Assembly (NCBI GenBank): GCA_965243825.1
Contig: CBDEVT010000001.1
Span: 1,116,001-1,180,000, forward strand
Length of the DNA stretch: 64,000 nucleotides
Direction of reading: 5' to 3'
From: JAJCYX01 sp965243825
GTDB lineage: Bacteria; Chloroflexota; Dehalococcoidia; Lucifugimonadales; Lucifugimonadaceae
Shown here: positions 8,618-17,964 of the stretch, one piece after another
How positions within the stretch are numbered: position 1 is the stretch's first letter
How the letters are laid out: each line of letters begins with the position of its first letter
The notes under the pieces: generated by a model
What the model saw: only the letters and a program-made list of their open reading frames with translations
Told to the model about the DNA's origin: nothing
Databases searched by the model: none
Translations under genes and position numbers: made by a program

Positions 8618-9469
8618 TCACCGGTCAGTTGCATCGCCTCCATTGACGTTGATCGCTTCACCGTTGACGTACGAAGCTCGCGGACTGGCGACGAATCCGA
8701 TCACCTCTGCGACCTCCCAATCAGCACCGACTCGACCCATAGGGTTAGCCGCGATGCGTGCATCCCATGCGTCTTGTGGCATTCCATCCATTCGAGCTGT
8801 ACCGATGAGCCCCGGACACACGCAATTTGCCGTGATTCCATGAACAGCAAGCTCTTTAGCGATAGCCTGTGTAAAGCCGTCAACCGCGAAGTTTGCGGCG
8901 TTGTAGGCAGACGTGTTTGCCATGCCGCGCTTCCCTGCAATCGATGACAGGTTGATGATGCGTCCGCCTTCACCCTGCTTGACCATCTGGGCTGCCGCGG
9001 CACGAGAGCACAGGTACGTGCCGCCAACCTTGATGTCGATTACTCGCTTGAAGACATCCTCACTGACTTCCAGGAGTGGCTTGCGGTCCTCGCCATAAGG
9101 TGCTGCAGCATTGTTCACAATGATGTCCAATCGCCCGAACTCATCGACAGTTCGTTGGACCATTTGATCAACCTGTTCGCCGTCCGAAACATCCACAACC
9201 AGCGGCAGCGCGTTCGCGCCAAGCTCCCTGATTTCATCGGCGACAGACTCGATGTCTCTCCAGCCAACCTCGCGTTCATCTTCTGGATACGAGGATGGAT
9301 CTCGACCGGTACCGGTAATCACGACATCGGCGCCCATCTCTGCAAGAACCAGGGCGCTCGCTCTACCGATACCTCGGCGCCGACCAGCCCCCGTCACGAT
9401 CGCTACCTTCCCAGCAAGTTCTTTTGAACGCGGGGGTCCTTTGATCTCAGGTGCCGGTACCTCACGCAT
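8618..9469 (-). CDS. SDR family oxidoreductase with substituted catalytic Lys
   Basis: Classical short-chain dehydrogenase/reductase fold, about 283 residues. Seen: the NAD(P) loop T-G-A-G-R-R-R-G-I-G, the N-N-A-A-A strand end, and the active-site Ser-Tyr pair (S176, Y189). The usual Y-x-x-x-K is here Y189-N-A-A-N193: the base-pairing Lys is Asn, checked on the codons at 8891-8905. The P-G-L-I-G-T-A and V-N-G-G endings are normal. Redox activity is therefore doubtful; it may be a non-catalytic or altered SDR. ATG 9469 is preferred; a TTG at 9508 would add 13 residues. Confidence 0.9.
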   Translation of the reverse strand: MREVPAPEIKGPPRSKELAGKVAIVTGAGRRRGIGRASALVLAEMGADVVITGTGRDPSSYPEDEREVGWRDIESVADEIRELGANALPLVVDVSDGEQVDQMVQRTVDEFGRLDIIVNNAAAPYGEDRKPLLEVSEDVFKRVIDIKVGGTYLCSRAAAAQMVKQGEGGRIINLSSIAGKRGMANTSAYNAANFAVDGFTQAIAKELAVHGITANCVCPGLIGTARMDGMPQDAWDARIAANPMGRVGADWEVAEVIGFVASPRASYVNGEAINVNGGDATDR

Positions 9470-9532
9470 CTTTTCGCTACCTCTAGTCCCGCTGCTAAAC
9501 GTCTTCAATGGAATCGGAGTAGCGAAACGATA

Positions 9533-10789
9533 TCAGGGACGTCTCGACAGCGTAGCGTCTATCTCTGCAGGCTCCCAACCGCTGCCCTGTACGAGCCGCC
9601 ATACAAAGATCCTTATCTCTGAACCAGCCGGGTTGACCTGCAGGAAGTCTGTGAAATTGATCTCACTGCGGATCGGCGTCGATTCCATCTGCACTATCAC
9701 GTCGCCAACCAGCAAGCCGGCCTCTTCTGCGGGCGTGTCAGGTCCCACGACTTCAACAATGAACCCGCCGGTGACTGGCAATCCCAGGTTCGCGGCCTCA
9801 GGTTGGAGCATAGTTCGGCCGGCTATCCCAAGAAACCCCGGAGGAGGAATCGGGCCAAGCGCGATCAGCGCAGAAGCGGTCTCAGTTGCGCTATCGATGT
9901 TGATCGCAAAACCGATCCTGTCACCGCTTCCTAGTTTGGCCGTGTTGACACCGATTACCTCACCCATGTCATTGATCAGTGGGCCACCGCTGTTACCGCT
10001 GTTGATTGCGGCGTCGGTTTGAATAAGACCTGTCAACTCGCCACCCAGACCGTTCGGCAGGACCCTGTTTAGAGCAGATACGACTCCCGTGCTAACGGTT
10101 GGAGGGCCGACGAGGCCAAGCGCGTGACCTATCGCAACCACGTCCGCTCCAACTTCGAGGTTTGAAGGGTCTCCAAACGGCGGAGGCCTCAATCCCGCAA
10201 AGTTGTTCACAACGAGGAGCGCAATGTCTTTGTCTGGATCACCTCGGAATAGTTCGGCAGTGACCACTGTTTCGTCCGGTTTCGTGACGGTAATCGTCAC
10301 TGCGTTCTCTACAACGTGCCAGTTGGTGAGGATCTTTCCCTGATTGTCGAAAACGATCCCGGTCCCAGTTGATAATGCGGTACCTGTATCAGCTGAGATT
10401 CGCACCACCGATGGCATAATTCGGCGGGCTATCTCTGAGGTCGTCAGTGCAGACGGAGTTGGTGTTGGCGTAGGTGGCGAGACCGTCGGCCCGCCCGGTG
10501 TGGGCGTTGGAGGTTGTGGAGTAGGCGTAGGTGTTGGGATCGCCTCGGTCGGTGATGGGATGACTATCGGCGTCGGAGTGGGCGGGAATACAACCGGGGT
10601 TGGCGTTGGCGGAAAGACGATCGGTGTCGGAGTAGGTGGGAACGTGACAGGCGTAGGTGTCGGAGGAAAAGTAATCGCGGTCGGTGTCGGGGAAGCCGAT
10701 CGGCAGGCGACGGCAACGGTCAGCCCTGCCAGCAGGAAAGCAAATGCGACCGCGTGGCGGAGCTTCAGTCCGCTCTTCCGTTCAATCAT
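9533..10789 (-). CDS. HtrA/DegP-like serine protease lipoprotein with PDZ domain
   Basis: Trypsin-like protease (S1C type) expected to act outside the cytoplasmic membrane in protein quality control. Seen in 418 residues: a hydrophobic signal with lipobox A-V-A-C (Cys29), a Pro/Thr-rich spacer (about 33-113) and the protease domain with triad His158 (N-W-H-V-V), Asp188 (D-K-D-I-A-L-L) and Ser267 (G-N-S-G-G-P). A single PDZ domain follows (about 318-400: G-F-L-G-I-A-G ... G-L-L-V-G-D-V-I). DegP has two PDZ domains, DegS one. Divergent from the ABC exporter genes across a 301-base gap. Confidence 0.94.
   Translation of the reverse strand: MIERKSGLKLRHAVAFAFLLAGLTVAVACRSASPTPTAITFPPTPTPVTFPPTPTPIVFPPTPTPVVFPPTPTPIVIPSPTEAIPTPTPTPQPPTPTPGGPTVSPPTPTPTPSALTTSEIARRIMPSVVRISADTGTALSTGTGIVFDNQGKILTNWHVVENAVTITVTKPDETVVTAELFRGDPDKDIALLVVNNFAGLRPPPFGDPSNLEVGADVVAIGHALGLVGPPTVSTGVVSALNRVLPNGLGGELTGLIQTDAAINSGNSGGPLINDMGEVIGVNTAKLGSGDRIGFAINIDSATETASALIALGPIPPPGFLGIAGRTMLQPEAANLGLPVTGGFIVEVVGPDTPAEEAGLLVGDVIVQMESTPIRSEINFTDFLQVNPAGSEIRIFVWRLVQGSGWEPAEIDATLSRRP
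10562..10669 (-). repeat. Tandem repeat coding a Pro/Thr spacer
   Basis: Four 27-base units in the HtrA-like gene encode the nine-residue repeat F-P-P-T-P-T-P-[V/I]-[T/V] at residues 41-76. Further P-T-P-T-P stretches continue to about residue 112. The repeat should form an extended spacer that holds the protease away from the membrane anchor. Confidence 0.85.
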
Positions 10790-11090
10790 TGGTTTGCCGG
10801 TTTTGCCCTGCCGAACAGACAGGGCCGTGCCATTCGATCTGGCGTATTCTGTACGTGAATTGTCAAGACTTTACCTGCATGATGCCCTCGGCGCAGTAGT
10901 CGAAGCTCCTTCCTGCGCTTTCGCTCGTATGCGTCTACAATTCACCGCCTGCGGTTAGGATTTCGTTATCCGGCACTGGCATCGGGCCTGAAGCACAACT
11001 TCGGCGGCGCATTTGGCTGAATCGACGCACAGATCCATTCAGTGAGACCTATGGAGAACGAACCTCGCAAAAAAACAGGGAAATAACGCT
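10790..11090. other. Divergent intergenic region between HtrA-like protease and ABC exporter
   Basis: 301 bases with no gene I can support. It must contain promoters for both directions. A TTGACA hexamer on the minus strand (10861-10866) could be a -35 box but I find no good -10 at 16-18 bases. On the plus strand an ATG at 11051 opens a 12-codon frame that passes through seven A residues (11069-11075) and stops at 11086, just before the permease frame (see findings). Confidence 0.6.
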
Positions 11091-14000
11091 CTGAGCTTTA
11101 TCGATTTCATCAAGCGCCGCGGCCGCGGAGATGCGCGGCTACTCGCCGGTTCGTTTATCGCTGTGCTAATTGCAGCAACCGTGATTTCAGGCGGACCTAT
11201 CTATCTCCGCGCGCTGGAAAAGGTTGGCGTGGCCGATGTTGTGGACGACATCGGTCGGTTCAACCGCAACGTTATTGTCAATTCGAACTGGATCCCTCTG
11301 GAAGCCAACGAGGCTCAGGAGTCGACTGCCACAGTCGAAGGTCTCGCAGAGGAGTACATAGGTCCGTTTTACGACAACTCGTCTTACCGGATCAAGAGCC
11401 GTCCCCATTTTTGGAATATCAATGGTGAAGCACCCTTAACCGCTCCGCTCTCATCAAGAGCGTTCTTCCAGACGATGACCGGCATCGAATCGGAGATTCT
11501 CTATCTGGAGGGACGTCATCCGAGCGATGAAATCGAGATCGTAGACGGTGTAAGGATTATTGAGGCTTCCATCAACCATGATCGTGTTGAGCGTAAACAC
11601 GGTAATCAGATCATTACTCTGAGAGTTGGAGATGTAGTCGAGGCTGTTTCTGAGCCTCGAGGCGTTGGAACGGTAAATGTCAGGATCACGGGCATCTTCC
11701 GTGCGATCGACGAGGGTTCGACATTCTGGCTCGGATTCCCGACCGCTTTCTTGAGACCATCGCCTCCACTTGAATTCGGAGGCCGAGATCTCCCTCTTGT
11801 TTTGCACACGACCTGGGAGGCAACCACGCGAGGTGTCGGACCATCCAACGCCGGTCTTCCTGCTGACTTCAACTGGGTCTATTTCACCAACGAAGAACAG
11901 CTGGACAACGCTTCAACAGCAGACATGATCGATCGCCTGACGTCGCTGGAAGACGAGATAGCGAAAGAGATCGTCAGGCCAAGCGTTATCACCAACCTCA
12001 GGCCCAGTTTCCAGCGACTCGATGAAAAGATCACCTTCGTCCGCATACCGATGTTTCTGCTCGCTGCCCTCACAGTTGTGATCGTCGTCTACTACTTGCT
12101 ACTCGTATCCGGTCTTCTCTCAACACGACGAGAATCGGAAACCGTGATGCTGCGCAGCCGTGGTCTCAGCGTGATGCAGATTCTCAGGTTCGAGGCGATG
12201 GAATCGTTGTTGCTTATCGGCATCCCGGTGATCGTCGCTCCTTTACTCGCCGCGCTGGGCGTCTGGCAGATGGGACGGTTACCAGTATTCGATCAAGTCA
12301 CGAACGGAACCCCGCTTGACGTAGAACTCACCTGGGTAGCATGGGTGTACTCGGCGGCAACCGGCCTCATTGCGATGATCGTGATACTCGCTCCGGTGCT
12401 TATGGCGGCACGTCGCGGTGTGGTGTCTGAGCGGGCATCTGAATCAAGACCCGACAGGCCACCGTTGTTTCAGCGGTACTACCTGGATGTGCTTTTCCTG
12501 GTTCTTGGCGGGTTGGTCTGGTGGGAGCTCAGCTCCAGGGGTTCTGTTGTTTCGTCGTCCAGGGATGGAGGGCAGGAAGCTGACTTCACTCTTCTGTTCG
12601 CGCCCGCGATCTTCTTAATCGTGGTCGCTCTTGTGTTCCTGCGAGTGTTCCCGCTGCTAGCAAAGTTTGTCTCCGCAATCGCCAGCAGGTCCGGCTCGGC
12701 ATCGATATCGGTCGGTTTCTGGCGCCTTGGCAGAAGACCCTACTGGTACTCGTGGCCAATCATCCTTCTCGTGCTGACCGGCGGGCTGGGCGTACTGGCA
12801 GGCACGCTGGCTTCGACTCTCGAGCGAAGCAGCAGAGAGCAGGTGCTCTACGAGACCGGTGCAGATATTCATGTGCTGCCTTCCGGAGTAAACCAGACCA
12901 TTACCACCGAACATATCGAACAGATTCGCTCCGTTGACGGCGTGAACGATGCGAACTGGGCTATGCGTCGCAATGCGGTGTTGGGAACAACCAACTCTGG
13001 CCCCGAATTCCAGGTGCTGGCTGTAGACGCGATCGAGTTCCCTAAGGTTGGCTGGCTACGCGAGGATTTCGCCGACTCCGACATTCGTGGCCTTCTGGAG
13101 CGGATCAATGTCGCAGTCAAGCCCGAGCCCATCCTGTTGCCAGTAGGTGTCGAGCGCCTGAGCATCTGGTCGAAGCAAGAGCCATTCGTCAATGACCATT
13201 TCCTCTGGCTCATTTTGCAGGGTGCAGATGACCGTGTGGTCACAACAACGATGGGGCAGATCAGCGGCGAGTGGGAAGAGAAGTCTCTGGTCATTCCGGA
13301 CAACCTGACTCACCCGATTCAGCTGATCTCGATACAAACCTTCATGCAGGCAGGTGGCGACGGTGGGACGCCAACCACATTGAGCATTGACGATCTCATC
13401 GCATCCGGTCCCGGTTTCGAGGAAACAGTCATCTCGTTCGATGACGCAGGTCTTTGGACGCCTTTGCCTACTTCTAACGGACTGGATACGGTGTACACGA
13501 TCGTGCCTGAGCCGTCCGGCATCGGCATACCAGGACGAAACTTCGCTCAGATTTCGCTTGATCGCGGAACCAACAGCGGAGTCCGCGGCATCTACCGAAC
13601 AGCAACGGCCGGACCTCTCCCAGTTATCGCCAGCGAATCGTTCGTGTCGGAGACCCGGTCTTCGGTAGGTGTACCGTTTGTCGCGAACATCGGAGGCGGT
13701 TTCGTTCCGCTTGAGATCGTCGAGACCATACGTTTCTTCCCCACGCTAGATTCGTCACGCCGTCCGTTCATAGTGGCAGACGTGACATCGCTTCTTGATT
13801 TCCTCGAGCTTCGCGGCTTGCGTGCGGTTGGCCCGAATGAGGTCTTCGCGTCGATTGACCCTGAGCGCCATACCGAAATCCGCAACGAGATCCGAGGATT
13901 CTTCAGGTCCGGGCAGATCATCGACAGGCAGGCGCTACTCCTCGATACAACGGTGGACCCACTGGCGGTTGCTGGATGGCGGGGAATGGGTGTCGTTGCA

Positions 14001-14396
14001 ATCATTCTGACGGGCATTGCGACCACGCTTGGTTACATCACCTATCTATCTGCCCATTCGAAGAGCACGCGACACGACTCTGCATACATGCGGGCTATCG
14101 GACTCTCTCGATCTGAGTTCCTCCGCATCGTGGTCATCGAGCACGCTCTGATAGGAGTCCTTGGAATCGTGCTGGGCATCCTGACAGGCATCGGTATCTC
14201 GCGAATCGCCATGAACTCGATGGCTTTCACCGAAACAGGAGATCGGCTACTGCCACCATTTATTCTGCAGATCGACTGGTTACCGGTAGTCATAGTGCTG
14301 GCAATCACAGTGACCACAGCGGCGATCATTCTCGCCGGCTTCCTCCGCAGCTACCCTCGCCTACCCTTACACGTCTTGACCAGAAGCAGGGACTGA
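11091..14396 (+). CDS. ABC transporter permease, FtsX/MacB type (first of two)
   Basis: Large membrane permease of an ABC exporter in the FtsX/MacB superfamily, about 1100 residues. Seen: an N-terminal membrane segment, a long extracytoplasmic region, three or four membrane segments with the R-S-R-G-L-S-V-M-Q-I-L coupling helix, a second set and second extracytoplasmic domain, and a C-terminal triple segment with R-A-I-G-L-S-R-S-E-F-L. This is a tandem duplicated FtsX layout. The start is unclear: a GTG at 11163 would cut the first membrane helix, so I place it at a CTG (11091) after AGGG. A one-base indel in the A7 run would instead give ATG 11051. Works with the next three genes. Confidence 0.85.
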   Translation: MSFIDFIKRRGRGDARLLAGSFIAVLIAATVISGGPIYLRALEKVGVADVVDDIGRFNRNVIVNSNWIPLEANEAQESTATVEGLAEEYIGPFYDNSSYRIKSRPHFWNINGEAPLTAPLSSRAFFQTMTGIESEILYLEGRHPSDEIEIVDGVRIIEASINHDRVERKHGNQIITLRVGDVVEAVSEPRGVGTVNVRITGIFRAIDEGSTFWLGFPTAFLRPSPPLEFGGRDLPLVLHTTWEATTRGVGPSNAGLPADFNWVYFTNEEQLDNASTADMIDRLTSLEDEIAKEIVRPSVITNLRPSFQRLDEKITFVRIPMFLLAALTVVIVVYYLLLVSGLLSTRRESETVMLRSRGLSVMQILRFEAMESLLLIGIPVIVAPLLAALGVWQMGRLPVFDQVTNGTPLDVELTWVAWVYSAATGLIAMIVILAPVLMAARRGVVSERASESRPDRPPLFQRYYLDVLFLVLGGLVWWELSSRGSVVSSSRDGGQEADFTLLFAPAIFLIVVALVFLRVFPLLAKFVSAIASRSGSASISVGFWRLGRRPYWYSWPIILLVLTGGLGVLAGTLASTLERSSREQVLYETGADIHVLPSGVNQTITTEHIEQIRSVDGVNDANWAMRRNAVLGTTNSGPEFQVLAVDAIEFPKVGWLREDFADSDIRGLLERINVAVKPEPILLPVGVERLSIWSKQEPFVNDHFLWLILQGADDRVVTTTMGQISGEWEEKSLVIPDNLTHPIQLISIQTFMQAGGDGGTPTTLSIDDLIASGPGFEETVISFDDAGLWTPLPTSNGLDTVYTIVPEPSGIGIPGRNFAQISLDRGTNSGVRGIYRTATAGPLPVIASESFVSETRSSVGVPFVANIGGGFVPLEIVETIRFFPTLDSSRRPFIVADVTSLLDFLELRGLRAVGPNEVFASIDPERHTEIRNEIRGFFRSGQIIDRQALLLDTTVDPLAVAGWRGMGVVAIILTGIATTLGYITYLSAHSKSTRHDSAYMRAIGLSRSEFLRIVVIEHALIGVLGIVLGILTGIGISRIAMNSMAFTETGDRLLPPFILQIDWLPVVIVLAITVTTAAIILAGFLRSYPRLPLHVLTRSRD

Positions 14397-14399
14397 GCG

Positions 14400-17300
14400 T
14401 TGTTTACCGCCTCACTGCTACTCGTAGCCAGACGCACCGCAGCACACGCTCGGCTTTTGTCGGCGGTAGTGATCGGAGTGGTGCTGGCCGTAACGGTAAT
14501 GGCAAGTTCTTCTGTCTACTTCGATTCGCTCCGCAACCTTGCCCTTGACCGTTCACTAAGTTCGGTCGACCAGCAGGATCTTGACCTGGAAGTCCAGGCA
14601 GGCATCGTTCCCCTTACACGTGAGAATCGTGCACTGGTGCTTGACGCGATGGAAGGCACGATCATCGAGCGAATGCGGCCGTTCCTGCACGAAGAGCAGC
14701 ATGCATTCAAAACCTGGACATTCCTGTTGGATGAGCCTCCCATACAGGTGCTGCCAGGTGAGTGTCCATGCCGACCAACTAACAGCCTGCCGCGGCCGGA
14801 GGACGACACGGAGGCCGGAACCATCGCGTGTGACTGTCGACGTATGTCTTTCTCAACCGTTCCAGCCGCACAGGAAAACCTGGCCTTCATCGAAGGTCGG
14901 TTTCCTGAGCCTGCTATCAATCTGCCACCAGAAGGCGAGGTTTACGTAGTCGAAGCCGCCCTTGACGCACCTACCGCCCGGCTATTCGACATGGGCATAG
15001 GCGATGAGTTGAAGGGCAAGATCTTCTGGAACGACATCCGGGAGAAGGTCACGGTGCGACTCGTCGGAATCTATGAGCGCACCGATCCCGATCTTCCTCT
15101 GTGGCGAATCTACGACGACACCTTTGCAATACGCGGGTTGGAACTGGATTTCGCCCGCTTCATCGTGTCCGAAGAGTCGATTCTTGATGGCATAGGCCGT
15201 TACTTCCCGGGAATGGGTGGCGATTTCGCGTGGATTCTGGATACCGACCCTAAGGCAATCGACGCGTCGCAGACCAGCGATATCCGCCGCACGATAGAAG
15301 TCACAGGTAACCAGCTACGGGCCATCGTCGACAGCTTCGTGCTCGACACCGATCTCCCTGATGTGTTGGACGAGTTCGAGTCTGACCTGTTCTTCAATCA
15401 ACTGCCGATGTTCGTGGTTTTGATACTGATAGTCCTGGTCGTCCTGTACTACGTCGTGACACTTGCCTCACTTCTGGTCGACTCACAGAAATCCGAAGTG
15501 GCGTTACTCAGATCAAGAGGCGCCACCTCTCGCCAGATCCTGGCCGTGTTCGTAATCGAGGCCGGTTTTCTTTCCTTACTCGCAGTCATCGTAGGGCCGC
15601 TTCTGGCGTTAGTTGGAGTTTCAGCGATAGGACTTCTTCCCTTCTACGAAGACCTGAACGGTGGCGCTGCACTGCCTGTTCAACTGACATTTAACACGTA
15701 TAGGTTGGCCGTCATCGGCGGAGTCTTGAGCATGCTCGCCCTGTTCATTCCGGCGGTCAGGGCAGCTCGACTGGGTCTACTGAATGACCGTCGCTCAAGG
15801 GCCCGTCCACCGAGGCTGGCATTCATCCAGCGCTACTACCTTGACCTTGGTTTGATGGGGCTTGTGCTGTTCATGTTCTGGCAACTCACAAGGCAGGGCT
15901 CGTTCGTCGCGACCGACGTGTTCGGTGAAGAGAGCGTAAATAATCTTGTTCTCGCCGTTCCTGCGCTGTTTCTCGTCGCAGCTGGTATCGCGCTGCTAAG
16001 AGTGTTCCCGGCGGCGATGGACCTCACCGGAAGGGTGATGTCTTCCAACATCGGCAGCCGCATCTTCCCACCATCCGTGGTGCTGGGCATCTGGCAGATG
16101 GCAAGAAGTCCTGCTAGCCACTCACGGCTTTCACTTTTGCTGATCCTCACCGCTGGCCTCGGCGTGTTTGCGGCAAGCTTCGCCACCACGCTCGAGCGCA
16201 GTGCCACAGAACAGGTTCTCTACAACTCCGGCGCAGATCTGAGACTGCCTCAGATCACTTCCAGCCTCGGCGGCCCCAGCTTCCGGTTGGCCGATGACCT
16301 CGCAGAAGTCGGCGGTGTCCTTGCCACCTCGCCTGTTTACAGAGAGACGGGTTCAGTGTCGTTCGGTGTGTCGAACGAGACTTTCGATCTTCTGGGAGTC
16401 GATGCAGAAACCTTCCCGAACGTCGCATGGTTCCGTGATGATTTTTCGTCCAGCTCGATTTCCAATCGACTCGAGACAGTCGACGTTGGAGGCAGTGGAG
16501 GAATACTGATCCCCGAAGAGGGCTTCTGGCTCACCGCGATGATCCGCCCTCTTTCGAGACAACCAGACACGGTGTTCGTAGCCAGGCTTAGCGACTCCAA
16601 CGACCGCTACTACACAGTGCTGATGGGAGTCCTACTCCCCGAGTCTGTAGACAACGGCAGGTTCGGTTGTACAGAGCCTGATGCGTCCGCTGAGCCGGGG
16701 TGGTGCCGTGTCGGGGCGAGAATCGCACCTATCCCTCTTGGCAACAGGCGACCGCTTCTGATCGATCCACCGGTGCGCCTGCATTCACTTGGTGTGGTCG
16801 ATTTCGGTGGCGGAGTGGCAGCAGGTGCTCTGGATATCGACGACATCTCTGTTCTGACTCGAGCTGAGGACGAACTTCTGGTAGTTGAAGAGTTTGATGA
16901 CCTGAGCAGATGGCGCACTCTTGAGCCTTCCGCCGATTCACTTGGCGACACCTTCGGCGAGGCTTCGGATGAGGACGGCAACCCGTTGCCAGGAATTGCC
17001 CGTTTCCGGTGGACCGCCGCTGGAGCCCGCGAACTACGAGGCATCTCAGTCGGCAGGGAAGAACCGGTGATCCCTGTGCTCGCAAGCGGAACCTTCCTCG
17101 ATCAATTTGGAGTGTCCCCCGGCGATCCGGTACTGCTTGGTGTTGGGCCTGCCCGCTTGAGAGTGGAGATTCGCGGCCAGATTGACCTGTTCCCGACCTT
17201 GAAGCCTGATGAGAAGCCGTTCCTGATCGCAGACAAGGACATCGTGCACCAGAGCTTGAACCTGGCTCAGCTGCTTGGTGAACGTCAACCGAACGAGATC

Positions 17301-17915
17301 TGGATACGCACGGTTACGGGCGATGCTGCGAGCCAGGATCGCGACGGGTTCATTCTGAACGTTGATGGCCCGGACCCTGTCGCAGCGAACATCCTCGCCG
17401 AAACTGACGATATGGGATTGCGTGCCGGCAGAATAGTGGATCGTTCGAGCCTGCTCGCTGAAGTCGCAGTGGACCCGTTGGTTTCCGCAGGTTGGCAGGC
17501 GTTACTGGGCATCGCATTCCTCACTGTACTGGTCGTGAGCGCGATCGGCTTCCTTGTTCATGTGCGCGTGTCTTTCAGCAACCGGCGAGGTGAGTTGGCG
17601 CTCCTACGAACGATGGGCCTCTCTATGCCGCAGTTACTTGTGCTCGTCGTTCTCGAGCAGGTGATCGTGATCGGCGTGGCAGTAGGGATCGGCCTGTTCA
17701 TGGGTACTCGCCTCGGTGACACGATCATCCCGTTCCTGGCGAACTCCGGCGAAGACAAGGTCCTCGTTCCTCCTATGGTCCTTCAGATCGACTGGGCAGG
17801 ATTCGGCTTCACCTTCGGTCTTCTCGGTATCGTCTTCGCTGCAGTTATCATCGCTGTTCTTGTTTCTGTATACCGAATGTCAATCCACCGTGTGATGAGA
17901 ATGGGAGAGGGATAG
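14400..17915 (+). CDS. ABC transporter permease, FtsX/MacB type (second of two)
   Basis: 1171-residue paralogue of the preceding permease, starting with TTG three bases after its stop. Same architecture: N-terminal helix, an extracytoplasmic domain with a Cys-rich patch (C-P-C near residue 122, and C-D-C), a membrane cluster with L-R-S-R-G-A-T-S-R-Q-I-L, a second cluster with T-L-E-R-S-A-T-E-Q-V-L-Y-N-S-G-A, and C-terminal helices with R-T-M-G-L-S-M-P-Q-L-L. The T-L-E-R-S-x-x-E-Q-V-L-Y motif is shared with the first permease (T-L-E-R-S-S-R-E-Q-V-L-Y), showing recent duplication. Likely forms a heterodimeric exporter acting on a lipid, lipoprotein or peptide; the substrate is unknown. Confidence 0.92.
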   Translation: MFTASLLLVARRTAAHARLLSAVVIGVVLAVTVMASSSVYFDSLRNLALDRSLSSVDQQDLDLEVQAGIVPLTRENRALVLDAMEGTIIERMRPFLHEEQHAFKTWTFLLDEPPIQVLPGECPCRPTNSLPRPEDDTEAGTIACDCRRMSFSTVPAAQENLAFIEGRFPEPAINLPPEGEVYVVEAALDAPTARLFDMGIGDELKGKIFWNDIREKVTVRLVGIYERTDPDLPLWRIYDDTFAIRGLELDFARFIVSEESILDGIGRYFPGMGGDFAWILDTDPKAIDASQTSDIRRTIEVTGNQLRAIVDSFVLDTDLPDVLDEFESDLFFNQLPMFVVLILIVLVVLYYVVTLASLLVDSQKSEVALLRSRGATSRQILAVFVIEAGFLSLLAVIVGPLLALVGVSAIGLLPFYEDLNGGAALPVQLTFNTYRLAVIGGVLSMLALFIPAVRAARLGLLNDRRSRARPPRLAFIQRYYLDLGLMGLVLFMFWQLTRQGSFVATDVFGEESVNNLVLAVPALFLVAAGIALLRVFPAAMDLTGRVMSSNIGSRIFPPSVVLGIWQMARSPASHSRLSLLLILTAGLGVFAASFATTLERSATEQVLYNSGADLRLPQITSSLGGPSFRLADDLAEVGGVLATSPVYRETGSVSFGVSNETFDLLGVDAETFPNVAWFRDDFSSSSISNRLETVDVGGSGGILIPEEGFWLTAMIRPLSRQPDTVFVARLSDSNDRYYTVLMGVLLPESVDNGRFGCTEPDASAEPGWCRVGARIAPIPLGNRRPLLIDPPVRLHSLGVVDFGGGVAAGALDIDDISVLTRAEDELLVVEEFDDLSRWRTLEPSADSLGDTFGEASDEDGNPLPGIARFRWTAAGARELRGISVGREEPVIPVLASGTFLDQFGVSPGDPVLLGVGPARLRVEIRGQIDLFPTLKPDEKPFLIADKDIVHQSLNLAQLLGERQPNEIWIRTVTGDAASQDRDGFILNVDGPDPVAANILAETDDMGLRAGRIVDRSSLLAEVAVDPLVSAGWQALLGIAFLTVLVVSAIGFLVHVRVSFSNRRGELALLRTMGLSMPQLLVLVVLEQVIVIGVAVGIGLFMGTRLGDTIIPFLANSGEDKVLVPPMVLQIDWAGFGFTFGLLGIVFAAVIIAVLVSVYRMSIHRVMRMGEG

Positions 17916-17964
17916 TGAGCTATCCTCGTTTCGAATACATCACTGATGGGAGTGTTCTGAGCGA

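Noticed and set aside
11163..11165. GTG 11163 as the permease start
   Set aside because: It would cut the first membrane helix; the same frame has sensible residues upstream to at least 11091.
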